The translations under genes and the position numbers were made by a program. Shown one piece after another: positions 56,905-64,000 of a stretch of DNA of 64,000 nucleotides. The DNA is from an uncultured Acidobacteriota bacterium (GTDB lineage Bacteria; Acidobacteriota; Terriglobia; Terriglobales; Acidobacteriaceae): positions 30,669-94,668 of the forward strand of contig CAINND010000093.1 of NCBI GenBank assembly GCA_903851035.1. Direction: 5' to 3'. Numbering within the stretch: the stretch's first letter is position 1; each line of letters opens with the position of its first letter. The notes below the pieces were generated by a model. That model saw nothing but the letters and a program-made list of their open reading frames with translations. It made no database searches and was not told the DNA's origin.

Positions 56905-57342
56905 CTACTGCTGAAGAGAGGCGATATATTTCGTCAGGTTCCGGACACGCAACTGCATCGAGCCATCACTGGTAGTTCCCATGGACGCGAAGAGCGCGCC
57001 CCAGACCGGCATATCCCTTGAACCGTGGCTCGGGGTGGCGAAGTCGCCCTTGATTGTTTGAGCGACATGATTTTCCGGGAATCGGCCTCCGTTGCTTGCC
57101 GCAAGCTGAGTCAGGTCGGTTGGCACGGACTTCAGCGCGGCGGCTGCGGGGCCATTGCCCTTGCCGTCCTTGCCGTGACACGAAGCACAGTAGGTCACAT
57201 ACATTTCCTTGCCGGAGGATGCTCGCGTGTAAGGCGCCGGCACCTTCTTGATGCCGGAGCCAGGCACCTCCTGGCCCGATAGAGCAGCAACCAGAACTGC
57301 GATCAGAATCGCTGCGGCAACGGCGATGAAGCGTCGGCTCAT
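56905..57342 (-). CDS. Periplasmic c-type cytochrome
   Basis: Protein of 145 residues from ATG 57342 (GAGGAG upstream). A signal sequence (AVAAAILIAVLVAALSG) is followed by one haem site, TYCASCHGKDGKGNGP, and a distal Met candidate in RDMPVWGALF. It belongs to the small class I cytochromes with CxxCH and a MPxWG axial-Met motif. Electron carrier; partner unknown. Same strand as the TonB receptor downstream. Confidence 0.85.
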   Translation of the reverse strand: MSRRFIAVAAAILIAVLVAALSGQEVPGSGIKKVPAPYTRASSGKEMYVTYCASCHGKDGKGNGPAAAALKSVPTDLTQLAASNGGRFPENHVAQTIKGDFATPSHGSRDMPVWGALFASMGTTSDGSMQLRVRNLTKYIASLQQ

Positions 57343-57355
57343 GTCGTGCTCCTCA

Positions 57356-57640
57356 CTAGAATTCCAGCTTGGCCTGAAAGGCAATCATCCGTGGACTGTT
57401 ATCGCCACCGAGACCCACGCCAAGCAGCCCAGTCGGCGGCGAGGTGGTGTAGGTCAGTGCGCCGAATCCGGTCTGGGTCGAGGAGTTGCCCGGAACGCCA
57501 GCCAGCGTCTGGCTGGACAGCCCAAAGTTCGGATGGTTGAAGACATTGAAGAACTGCCCCTCGACTCGCATGGTCAGCTTTTCATTGATCGGAATCTTCT
57601 TGGTGAGGTACATATCGGACCAGACGAACCAGTGCCACGC
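57356..57640 (-). pseudogene. C-terminal remnant of an Oar-like TonB receptor
   Basis: About 90 residues ending in the typical Oar/acidobacterial receptor C-terminus: MYLTKKIPINEKLTMRVEGQ, FFNVFNHPNFGLSSQ and a final MIAFQAKLEF. Full-length relatives have about 1100 residues. Nothing upstream (beyond about 57640) continues the barrel, so the gene lost its 5' nine-tenths, probably by a rearrangement next to the AhpD-like gene. Confidence 0.65.
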
Positions 57641-57735
57641 TGCACGGATAGACACCGGCAAGTCGGCCAGTGTTCAGCGATTCTCGCTAACGCCCTGAAA
57701 ACACCCACTGCCTGCGCCCGCTGTGCGTCGAGGTG

Positions 57736-58128
57736 TCATCTCAACCCTGCATCGATCTCCACCTGATAGCCGGTTGCCAGTCGGTTTGTTTCGCTGGCCA
57801 TTCCGATTACGGCCATCAACTCGTGAAACATCTCGTCCGTCATTCCCCGCTTTCGGGCGGCCGCCGTGTGGGAGGCGATGCAGTACCCGCAGCCGTTCGA
57901 CACGCTGACAGCAATATAGAGCAGCTCCTTGGTGAGAGGGTCGAGCGCCCCCGGCTGCATGATCTGCTTGAGGCTCTCCCATGTGCGCCTAAGCGTGGCA
58001 GGGTCGTTCGCAATGGCCTTCCAGAAGTTGTTTACCGTATCCACCTTGCGGGTTGTCATGATGTCGTCATAGACAGCCCGAACCTCCGGGCTCGCTTCCT
58101 CATACTCAATCAGCTTCACAGCAGCCAT
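57736..58128 (-). CDS. Carboxymuconolactone decarboxylase / AhpD-like protein
   Basis: Helical protein of 130 residues. The CMD-family core is SNGCGYCIASHTAAARKRGMTDE, with the CxxC-x3-H active site of AhpD-like alkylhydroperoxidases. The length is usual for the single-domain family. Predicted thiol-dependent antioxidant enzyme. The Oar remnant lies just downstream on the same strand. Confidence 0.85.
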   Translation of the reverse strand: MAAVKLIEYEEASPEVRAVYDDIMTTRKVDTVNNFWKAIANDPATLRRTWESLKQIMQPGALDPLTKELLYIAVSVSNGCGYCIASHTAAARKRGMTDEMFHELMAVIGMASETNRLATGYQVEIDAGLR

Positions 58129-58226
58129 TAGTAGCCTCCGGGACGATCATATCCGGAAACGCCTGATGGCATCGCAGTCTCAAATCTCTTTCCAATTCAC
58201 AAACTCAAAAGAAAGGACTTCACCGA

Positions 58227-58697
58227 ATGCCGAGCATCGTATGGTTTCTTGTCTTCGCCGCAGTGGCCATCGCAGGTCTCTTCATTCGCCACGCTTCGGT
58301 CGTTTTCCGTGGTGTTCTGATCGCGGGCGCGCTCCTCGGCGCAGGTGCTGGGGAGAGCTGGGGTTTTCGGCGGTACGGCTTTTGCCGAATGCCCAACATC
58401 ATCTATCTGCTCATCGCCGTGGGGGTGATCCTGGCCTGTGTGCTTGGCTACCTGGCTTTCACGAATCTCCGCGGCTTCCTGCTTTTCTGCTCGATCATTG
58501 CTGTACTCGCAGCTGTCGGCTTTATGTTTATCAAGTTGACGCCGTTCGCCGGCCTTCTCCTGGTCATCTGGATGATCTTGCGAGGCCTCCGCCCGAGTTC
58601 AGGCGGATCATTGTTCAAGGCTTTCGCGGTTCACTCCGCCGTCCCTGATGTTTCCGTTGGCGAGGCGTATATGGCCTCGGAAGCCGACCTGATCTGA
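58227..58697 (+). CDS. Small multi-spanning membrane protein with an internal repeat
   Basis: Protein of 156 residues, ATG 58227 after AAAGGA. About four membrane helices. The first (MPSIVWFLVFAAVAIAG) and third (MPNIIYLLIAVGVILAC) resemble each other, suggesting a duplicated helical hairpin. The C-terminus is polar. Not recognised. Confidence 0.5.
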   Translation: MPSIVWFLVFAAVAIAGLFIRHASVVFRGVLIAGALLGAGAGESWGFRRYGFCRMPNIIYLLIAVGVILACVLGYLAFTNLRGFLLFCSIIAVLAAVGFMFIKLTPFAGLLLVIWMILRGLRPSSGGSLFKAFAVHSAVPDVSVGEAYMASEADLI

Positions 58698-58723
58698 GCC
58701 GTTCTAAACCGTTTTGTCCGATC

Positions 58724-58783
58724 CCCCTGCCGCATCTGGCAGGGGATTTGCTTTGCGCCCAGCCCCGCGTTCCGGGGCTTTTG
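58724..58783 (+). terminator. Two successive hairpins, the second a terminator
   Basis: CCCCTGCC / GGCAGGGG (58724-58745) is followed by AGCCCCG / CGGGGCT (58761-58779) and TTTTGCTT. They lie 27-86 bp after the membrane-protein stop codon. Confidence 0.6.
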
Positions 58784-58814
58784 CTTGCGTCCCATCCGAC
58801 GCGGAGGATCTACT

Positions 58815-59294
58815 GTGTCCACTTCGACCGTTCCCTCACCAACCTTTGGCTATCTCTATTCGTCCACCTCTCTTGCTGGTATTACCGGCGGCTCATCTCA
58901 TTGGGATTTCTTGAAGGCATTCCTAGCCGCTTCCGATGGTGCGATCGTCAGTCGGCTTCGTGAGCTGCCCACCGGCCTCCTGTTCATGACCTCCATCCCC
59001 GGCCGCCATGACTCGGGAGCGATCTACTTCTACAGCTCGGTTCGACGGGCTTTCTTCATGCTGGACTGGGCCGGCCGCGACGATGACTTCGAAGCCGAGG
59101 AATTCGATGTCCTGGTGGAGGCATTCTCGCTGGAGAAGGCACTTGCTCCAGGCGCCTGCCCCGCTACGCGTCATCACTACCGCCGCCTCGGACGGTACGG
59201 GCAAGGTCACGGGCTGGCCAGAGGAGCCCGGCCTTCCCTGGCACTGCCTCGCCAAAATCAACTAGAAAGCATAGCAAACATAGCGATACTATGA
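58815..59294 (+). CDS. Hypothetical protein, probably frameshifted near its end
   Basis: GTG start at 58815 after GGAGG. The first 110 residues read well (TFGYLYSSTSLAGITGGSSH, LLFMTSIPGRHDSGAIYFYS, DDDFEAEEFDVLVEAFSLEK). From about 59145 the neighbouring +1 frame shows much better coding character, with strong third-position GC (VITTAASDGTGKVTGWPEEP, ending LPWHCLAKIN at 59263-59265). The annotated frame instead gives an Arg-rich tail and runs into the conserved box. One missing or extra base around 59145-59160 would explain it. Function unknown. Confidence 0.4.
   Translation: MSTSTVPSPTFGYLYSSTSLAGITGGSSHWDFLKAFLAASDGAIVSRLRELPTGLLFMTSIPGRHDSGAIYFYSSVRRAFFMLDWAGRDDDFEAEEFDVLVEAFSLEKALAPGACPATRHHYRRLGRYGQGHGLARGARPSLALPRQNQLESIANIAIL
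59272..59294 (+). promoter_or_regulatory. Conserved box (copy B) before the primase operon
   Basis: TAGCAAACA (59272-59280) followed by TAGCGATACTAT (59281-59292), 18 of 21 bases identical to copy A at 22594-22614. CATAG / CTATG around CGATA forms a small palindrome. The primase ATG is at 59325 with AAGGAGG before it. Confidence 0.65.
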
Positions 59295-59324
59295 TATATA
59301 GATAACACCGAAGGAGGACAACCG

Positions 59325-60497
59325 ATGTCCACACGCACGACGCTCATATCCGGGTGGGAACCGACAGCATCCACCCCGCGGCTTCTCTCGGTCGCCCCCG
59401 GATTGGCGAAGACGTACATGAAGCTCTTCGTGAATCGGCTGTCCTACTGCGAACAATCTCCCTACGGGGACCATCGCTACCACCGCCCCAAGCACCCGGA
59501 GCTCAAACCCCTCGCTGGCAGGAGAGCCGCAATGGAGATGCCCAGCCAGAAGTGGGGCAGCTTACCCCACACTGACCGGACAAACGAGATTTACCTTGAA
59601 CTCGTGCGGGAGAGGAGACTCCCCAGCCCGTACCGCAGCCTGACGGAGAAGATCATTGAGGAGCACCTCGCCGGGCAGGTCACCATCAACCTGTATGCGA
59701 TCAATCCAGAAACCCAGTGCTGCAAATGGGTAGCGATTGACGCAGACTACGAAACGGAGCAGGCGAAAAGAGACCTGGCGAAGCTGCGCAAAGAGCTGCT
59801 GTTGGAGAACGTCTTCGCTGTTCAAGAGTATTCTCGGCGAGGCGGGCATCTGTGGATCTTCTGCAAGGAGCCGCTGCCAGCCCGGCAGTGTCGCCTTTTC
59901 GTCTACAACCTTGCACTTCGGCTGGGCGTGCCCATCAAGGGCTCGGGGTTCTCAGAAGAGGGAATTGAGATCTTCCCGAAGCAGGATTTGCTTGCCCCAG
60001 GCGCGCTCGGCAATGGCATTCGTGCGCCGCTGGGCATTCATCGGAAGAACGACAACCGATACTGGTTTGTGGACATTGGCCAGCTGACGCTCCAGGCTCA
60101 AATCGATGCGCTCTGCGCGCTTCCGAAACTGACAGCTGCGCAACTGAACGATCTCACACACCATCTGGCTCCCCCACCGCAATGGGAGACCTCCGACGAT
60201 CCGCGGCCCGTAGCCACCGCGGGGAGCTTCCCCGGTAACGGTAACGGAGCAAAGAAGCCCTTCGATATCTACGAGCACGTATCGTTGGCGAACAAGCGGG
60301 CGGTGGGTGGGAAAGACTACTTCGTGCAGTGCCCGTCCTGCCGTCTGGCTGGCCGCGACACGAGCAGGGACAACCTCGGCGTTGCGAAGCCTTACGGTCC
60401 ACGGCACGGCTACTACCACTGTCACGCGGGCTGCTCCACGGATGACATCCGAAATGCCTTTGGGCACCCGCGGTCTGTGCAGTTCAAGAAGCGTTAG
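59325..60497 (+). CDS. Archaeo-eukaryotic-type primase (TOTE-like AEP) with C-terminal zinc finger
   Basis: Protein of 390 residues. The AEP core resembles the primase domain of TOTE conflict systems and plasmid primases: SLTEKIIEEHLAGQVTINLY, catalytic DAD (IDAD, D139 and D141), EYSRRGGHLWIFC (His175 with the SrsGxHxW pattern) and EIFPKQDLLAPGALGNGIRAPLG. The C-terminus has a CHC2-like zinc site, CPSC (336-339) with CHAGC (366-370). It starts the DNA-processing operon and probably primes lagging or transferred strand synthesis. Confidence 0.8.
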   Translation: MSTRTTLISGWEPTASTPRLLSVAPGLAKTYMKLFVNRLSYCEQSPYGDHRYHRPKHPELKPLAGRRAAMEMPSQKWGSLPHTDRTNEIYLELVRERRLPSPYRSLTEKIIEEHLAGQVTINLYAINPETQCCKWVAIDADYETEQAKRDLAKLRKELLLENVFAVQEYSRRGGHLWIFCKEPLPARQCRLFVYNLALRLGVPIKGSGFSEEGIEIFPKQDLLAPGALGNGIRAPLGIHRKNDNRYWFVDIGQLTLQAQIDALCALPKLTAAQLNDLTHHLAPPPQWETSDDPRPVATAGSFPGNGNGAKKPFDIYEHVSLANKRAVGGKDYFVQCPSCRLAGRDTSRDNLGVAKPYGPRHGYYHCHAGCSTDDIRNAFGHPRSVQFKKR

Positions 60498-60507
60498 GAG
60501 GTCAACT

Positions 60508-61389
60508 GTGGCGGCTGGCTCCTCTCATTCAGATTCCCGACCGGGGAAGCCCATGGTTGTGCGCGGTTTCGCTATTCAGATCCGTCCTTCGGAATGGGAG
60601 GAAATGCGCACGGCGGGCATCGTGGCGCGCGTGCGCATGAAGGTGGACTTCTCCTCGACTCATCGGCGCTTCGTGCTGTGCGCCGAAGAGTCGGGCGGAG
60701 CAACTGTCAACATCGGGCACTATTGTGGTTTCCTGCCCCTGGCAGGCGATCCAACGTTCTTTGCCAGACCTGTCACGTTGGCTATGCCAAATACTGTACA
60801 TGCTGATGTGTCAGCCGCGTCCCTTGTCTCGGTCGAGATGCTTCGTTACGGAACGACGTACACTCTCAATATCTTTCTGCACTGGCTTACCGCATCAACA
60901 GGCCCCGACGTGCTCCCAGTTCATCGTCAGAAATTGCTCTTCTCTGCCAGCCGGGGCGTTCTGTCGCAGCCATTGTGGCAGGATGGAAAGACGGCTCAGG
61001 TTGGGGCCCTAATCCCAGCGTTCTATCGGCGCACCGGCGATCCATTGCTTATACCTTCTGCCTTGCACGAAGTGGTCGGTGCAATTACTGACGCTGTCTG
61101 TTGTGTCGGCTGCCGCAAGACCCACTTTCTTGCGCTCAAACCGGTAACGCTCACGGAAGGATTGGGCGTCTCAAGGATTCATCAGCTAAATCCACGTGCT
61201 ACAGTTCCAGCGGTTGCTTCCGCTGCGACGCTGCCCACAGTGCAAGCGGGAAAGAACAAGAAGAGGCGTGATCGCCGAAAAGCAAAGCAAATGATTGCAC
61301 GACAAACGACGGATGCCGTTCTCCCGAAAGCCACGGAGGCTGTGGCAGGCGCTTTAGAGGCACCCAGACTGCAGGAGGTAACACCGTGA
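60508..61389 (+). CDS. Hypothetical protein of the DNA-processing operon
   Basis: Protein of 293 residues from GTG 60508 after AGGAG. A central mixed domain (FAIQIRPSEWEEMRTAGIVARVRMKVDFS) contains CCVGCRKTHF, a possible metal pair. The C-terminal 60 residues are very basic (GKNKKRRDRRKAKQM), suiting nucleic-acid contact. Not recognised. Its TGA overlaps the GTG of the nuclease gene. Confidence 0.5.
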   Translation: MAAGSSHSDSRPGKPMVVRGFAIQIRPSEWEEMRTAGIVARVRMKVDFSSTHRRFVLCAEESGGATVNIGHYCGFLPLAGDPTFFARPVTLAMPNTVHADVSAASLVSVEMLRYGTTYTLNIFLHWLTASTGPDVLPVHRQKLLFSASRGVLSQPLWQDGKTAQVGALIPAFYRRTGDPLLIPSALHEVVGAITDAVCCVGCRKTHFLALKPVTLTEGLGVSRIHQLNPRATVPAVASAATLPTVQAGKNKKRRDRRKAKQMIARQTTDAVLPKATEAVAGALEAPRLQEVTP

Positions 61390-62015
61390 GACTCCTTCGT
61401 TATCTTTTCATCGCGCTCCTGGTGACAGGAGTTGCTTGGGGTTTTCGCCATCAAGGTCAGCTTCCTGCGACCGTGAGGCCGATCGCCACACTGGGGCAAT
61501 TTGGTACTGCGCGGCAGGCGCCGGCAGGATCGGCGCCAGCGCTTGCCCTGTCACCTGGCCATCACGCTCTCTATTACACGCCTGAGGTGAACCCGGAACG
61601 GGTGGATGTGCCACTTCTCACCAAAGCACGCGGCCACATCGACGCGGCCTTCTACAGTTTCACCGACAAGCCTACCGCCGAGGCCCTGCTGACCGCCGCC
61701 AACCGCGGCATGAAGGTTCGGATCTATCGTGACCAGGAGCAATTTCAGGATGAAAAAAAGCGGAACCCATACATGACCACGATGTTTGCCGGAAACCGCA
61801 ACGTGCAGATTCGGGTTAAGGGATCGCGCGCGCTCATGCATCTGAAGGCATGGTCCACCGAGGGCCTCCTGCGAGATGGCAGCAGTAATCTCTCCGCAGC
61901 TGCCAAGCACCAGGACAACAGTCTTGTCCTGTCCTCTGATGCCGATGAAATTCAAGCGTTCGAAAAGAAGTTCACGGAGATGTGGAACCGGCCCGACAAC
62001 GTCATCGTGCAATAA
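61386..62015 (+). CDS. Phospholipase D-family endonuclease (Nuc/EndA-like), exported
   Basis: Protein of 209 residues with a signal or anchor (RYLFIALLVTGVAWG). One PLD motif: MHLKAW (HxK), followed by DGSSNLSAAAKHQDNSLVL (S/N-rich second half). YSFTDKPTAEALLTAANRGMKVRIYRD is the family's upstream segment. Such single-motif proteins dimerise and act as nonspecific nucleases; relatives are common on conjugative plasmids. The GTG start overlaps the previous stop (GTGA). Confidence 0.8.
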   Translation: MRLLRYLFIALLVTGVAWGFRHQGQLPATVRPIATLGQFGTARQAPAGSAPALALSPGHHALYYTPEVNPERVDVPLLTKARGHIDAAFYSFTDKPTAEALLTAANRGMKVRIYRDQEQFQDEKKRNPYMTTMFAGNRNVQIRVKGSRALMHLKAWSTEGLLRDGSSNLSAAAKHQDNSLVLSSDADEIQAFEKKFTEMWNRPDNVIVQ

Positions 62016-62039
62016 TCTCCCCGTCGTCAGACTTCCCCC

Positions 62040-62062
62040 GGCCGTGCTTTCAAAGCGCGGCC
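62040..62062 (+). terminator. Hairpin after the nuclease gene
   Basis: GGCCGTGC (62040-62047) / GCGCGGCC (62055-62062) with one G-U pair and a 7-base loop, followed by ATTCTTT. Weak terminator or processing signal between the primase operon and the ssb gene. Confidence 0.5.
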
Positions 62063-62147
62063 ATTCTTTCGCCCTGAATGCGGCGAGCCACCAACTCCAC
62101 CATCAAACCAGCCGCCCGAGGGACGGCAGTAAGGACACTTCTCAACC

Positions 62148-62597
62148 ATGGCAAAGAGCGTAAATCGCGCGACGCTAATTGGGCATCTGGGCAGAGACCC
62201 GGAGCTGAAACACACCAGCGGCGGCACCGCTGTGGCCAACTTCACACTGGCAACCAACGAGCGCTACAAAGACAAGGACGGCAACTGGCAGGACCGCACC
62301 GAGTGGCACAACATCACCTGCTGGGCGCGCCTCGCCGAGATAGCCAGTGAGTATCTCAAGAAGGGCCGGGCCGTTTACGTCGAGGGTAGCCTGCGCACGC
62401 ATAGCTGGGACGACAAGCAGAGCGGCCAGAAGCGGTACCAGACCTACGTCAGCGCCACCGACCTGGTCCTGCTCGGCGGTGACCGTGGCGAGGGCGCGAG
62501 CGGTTCCTCGCGTGAGAGCGATGCCGATCAGAACTTCCCCGGCGACGAGCCCGAGTTTGTCAGCGCCGGAGCCAGCGACGATCCCTTCCCGTTCTAG
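62148..62597 (+). CDS. ssb: Single-stranded DNA-binding protein
   Basis: Protein of 149 residues. OB-fold typical of bacterial SSB: VNRATLIGHLGRDPELKHTS, VANFTLATNERYKDKDGNWQ, TEWHNITCWARLAEIASEYL and GRAVYVEGSLRTHSWDD. The acidic tail ends in DDPFPF, the partner-binding tip. As an element-borne copy it likely protects transferred single strands in donor or recipient. It lies directly before a Rad52-type annealing protein. Confidence 0.95.
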   Translation: MAKSVNRATLIGHLGRDPELKHTSGGTAVANFTLATNERYKDKDGNWQDRTEWHNITCWARLAEIASEYLKKGRAVYVEGSLRTHSWDDKQSGQKRYQTYVSATDLVLLGGDRGEGASGSSRESDADQNFPGDEPEFVSAGASDDPFPF

Positions 62598-62627
62598 GGA
62601 TTGGCTAGATCGTCTCACTACGTTCAC

Positions 62628-62660
62628 ACGCCCCTAGCACCGCCGCTGTGTTGGGGGCTT
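62628..62660 (+). other. Imperfect hairpin between ssb and the rad52-type gene
   Basis: GCCCCTAGCAC and GTGTTGGGGGC pair with two G-U or mismatch positions around a short loop, followed by TTATCTC. A possible partial terminator. Confidence 0.35.
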
Positions 62661-62696
62661 ATCTCTGACCTCAAATTCTGAAAAGGGAAGAACTGA

Positions 62697-63776
62697 ATGT
62701 CTTCTGAAATCGCTCCAAATCACAAGCACACCACCGAGGAGATCAAGAATCTTCTCGAACTCCCTTTCCGTGCCGCCGAGATCACGTGGCGGGTTCTCGG
62801 GGATGGCGAGAAAACGGAAGGTGAGGCCCGCATCATCCCGTATGCCTACCGCGCCGCTTACATGAAGCGGCTGGACACCCTGTTCGGCCCTGGAGGTTGG
62901 ACCCAATCCTTCTCGATGACGACAGTGAGCAACGTCCAGCGCTCGAAGAAGGTCAACAAGGCGTACGCCATGATCACCACTGGCAAGATCCTCGTCACCA
63001 GCACCATTACCATCGAGGGATTCGGCACCCGCTCCAGCACCGGCGAGGGCTGGGCTGACGACGAGAACGGCACCACGCGCGCCCAGGCCCAGGCCTTCCG
63101 TCGTGCCTGCGCGGAGTTCGGGCTCGGCCGCTACCTTCGCGAGCTGGAAGGCTGGAGCTGCAAGGTTCCGGTGAACGCGAAGGGCTACTTCAAGCGGCCG
63201 CACTTCTCGGTTCTGCCGGATTGCGCCATTCACCCGGCGGAACTCGCGGAGGCGCGCGAACTACGCGCCCGGTCGGCGAAGTCGTCCCGCAAATCTGCCG
63301 CACACGCACCCGCGGCTGCGTCCGGGATTGGCCAGTCGGCTCGAACGGCGCAACCATCCGAGTCCGGCGCCTCGGCGAATTCCACTCCAGCGAACGCCAT
63401 CGAAGCACAGCTCGCACTGCTGCGGACTCCGGAGGCGAAGCAACGCCTTGCCGGCTACCTCGGCCAGCTCTCCAAGCCCTTGATCACGTCGGTTGTCACA
63501 GGCCTCTCGGAGCTGTATGCCAACGGGCGCATGACAGGGAACCTCGTCAACGATGTCTTCTTCAACTTGGACAGGGCCGTGGACCTGATCGACCAAATCA
63601 ACACCATGGAGCCCATGTTGCCGAGCGACAACACCCTGCCCAGCATCCTGCACTCCCACTCGGCAAAGTCGCTTTCTGATCTCCAGACGTTCAGTGATCT
63701 CAAGGCTGTGAGCCGCACAGTCACCACCATCTATCAGGCAGAGCAGGAGCGCCAGCACGGCACAACCGCCGCCTGA
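62697..63776 (+). CDS. Rad52/Rad22-type single-strand annealing protein
   Basis: Protein of 359 residues. Rad52 domain in residues about 15-165: IKNLLELPFRAAEITWRVLG, IPYAYRAAYMKRLDTLFGPG, GWTQSF, ITIEGFGTRSSTGEGWADD and AQAQAFRRACAEFGLGRYL. An Ala/Ser-rich linker (200-240) and a separate helical C-terminal domain follow. Paired with SSB this is a standard mobile-element recombination module. Confidence 0.8.
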   Translation: MSSEIAPNHKHTTEEIKNLLELPFRAAEITWRVLGDGEKTEGEARIIPYAYRAAYMKRLDTLFGPGGWTQSFSMTTVSNVQRSKKVNKAYAMITTGKILVTSTITIEGFGTRSSTGEGWADDENGTTRAQAQAFRRACAEFGLGRYLRELEGWSCKVPVNAKGYFKRPHFSVLPDCAIHPAELAEARELRARSAKSSRKSAAHAPAAASGIGQSARTAQPSESGASANSTPANAIEAQLALLRTPEAKQRLAGYLGQLSKPLITSVVTGLSELYANGRMTGNLVNDVFFNLDRAVDLIDQINTMEPMLPSDNTLPSILHSHSAKSLSDLQTFSDLKAVSRTVTTIYQAEQERQHGTTAA

Positions 63777-63786
63777 TTGGTTCCCG

Positions 63787-63812
63787 AGGAGCATCGTTCC
63801 AACGATGCTCCT
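63787..63812 (+). terminator. Hairpin after the rad52-type gene
   Basis: A perfect 12-bp inverted repeat AGGAGCATCGTT / AACGATGCTCCT with a 2-base centre starts 10 bp after the stop codon. No long T-run; probable terminator. Confidence 0.6.
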
Positions 63813-63869
63813 ATTCACCTCAACACCCCTGCGGTACCCGAAACTACTCGAAAACTGAGGTATATCTCC

Positions 63870-64000
63870 ATGTGCAAACTGCTGCAATTTCCTTCTCCGG
63901 ACGATCCGCGCCCGGAGCCACCGGCCTCTGCGCTGAGCGTTCCCCAGCCGGGTGAACTCTCCGTAACCAGTGCAGTGTCCGTCCACGCTCTCTCGGCGCC
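63870..64000 (+). CDS. Partial CDS cut by the window end
   Basis: An open frame from ATG 63870 (GAGG at 63857-63860) runs to the window edge: MCKLLQFPSPDDPRPEPPAS and a Pro/Ser/Ala-rich continuation. Too short to name. It continues the co-directional DNA-processing genes. Confidence 0.45.
   Translation, partial: MCKLLQFPSPDDPRPEPPASALSVPQPGELSVTSAVSVHALSA

Overview
The window looks like a piece of an Acidobacteriota (Terriglobia-type) genome. It has a PEP-CTERM exported protein, carboxypeptidase-regulatory-domain TonB receptors, an Oar-like receptor remnant and moderately high GC. The assignment is inferred from gene style, not from a marker gene.

Left flank, 1-12.3 kb: ordinary chromosomal genes. 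A PEP-CTERM protein, a CAP-domain protein and a FemAB-like acyltransferase come first. They are followed by an envelope-defence cluster: a penicillin-binding protein plus a frameshifted SpoIID/metallopeptidase, facing an operon of DUF1175 protein, bacterial alpha-2-macroglobulin and a membrane protein.

Junction, about 12.34 kb: the 3' part of a tRNA-Lys(UUU) gene (12340-12384, minus strand), starting at the first base of the anticodon loop and flanked by a perfect 12-bp inverted repeat. It reads as one end of an integrated mobile element. Everything to the right, at least to 64 kb, is read as that element (ICE or integrated conjugative plasmid). The other end and the integrase are not in the window.

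Element layout: (i) 12.5-20 kb, a block of nine co-directional minus-strand genes of unknown function; (ii) 20.3-27.1 kb, two paralogous ribbon-helix-helix-like regulators bracketing a LuxR-type regulator and T4SS operon I (MoxR-type AAA ATPase, lytic transglycosylase, VirB9-like, VirB10/TrbI); (iii) 27-30.3 kb, cargo hypotheticals and a transposase scrap; (iv) 30.4-48.5 kb, T4SS operon II (VirB2-like proteins, VirB3, VirB4, two VirB5-like, VirB6, VirB8, a second VirB9-like, VirD4 coupling ATPase, Replic_Relax protein); (v) 48.5-50.7 kb, a strongly A-depleted non-coding stretch and a NADAR-domain gene; (vi) 50.9-58.1 kb, metal/redox cargo with a copper-type TonB receptor, a second TonB receptor, cytochrome c and an AhpD-like protein; (vii) 58.2-64 kb, a DNA-processing module with primase, PLD nuclease, SSB and a Rad52-type annealing protein.

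Most notable: inside T4SS operon II, between virB8 and a virB9-like gene, an 826-residue protein (39423-41903) carries the signature motifs of the cellular RNA-dependent RNA polymerase / YonO family (DFDGD metal site plus the KG and SxxK lysines of the first barrel). A conserved 21-bp box stands before operon I, operon II and the primase operon. This suggests that transfer and DNA processing are one regulon, and that the polymerase belongs to the transfer cycle.
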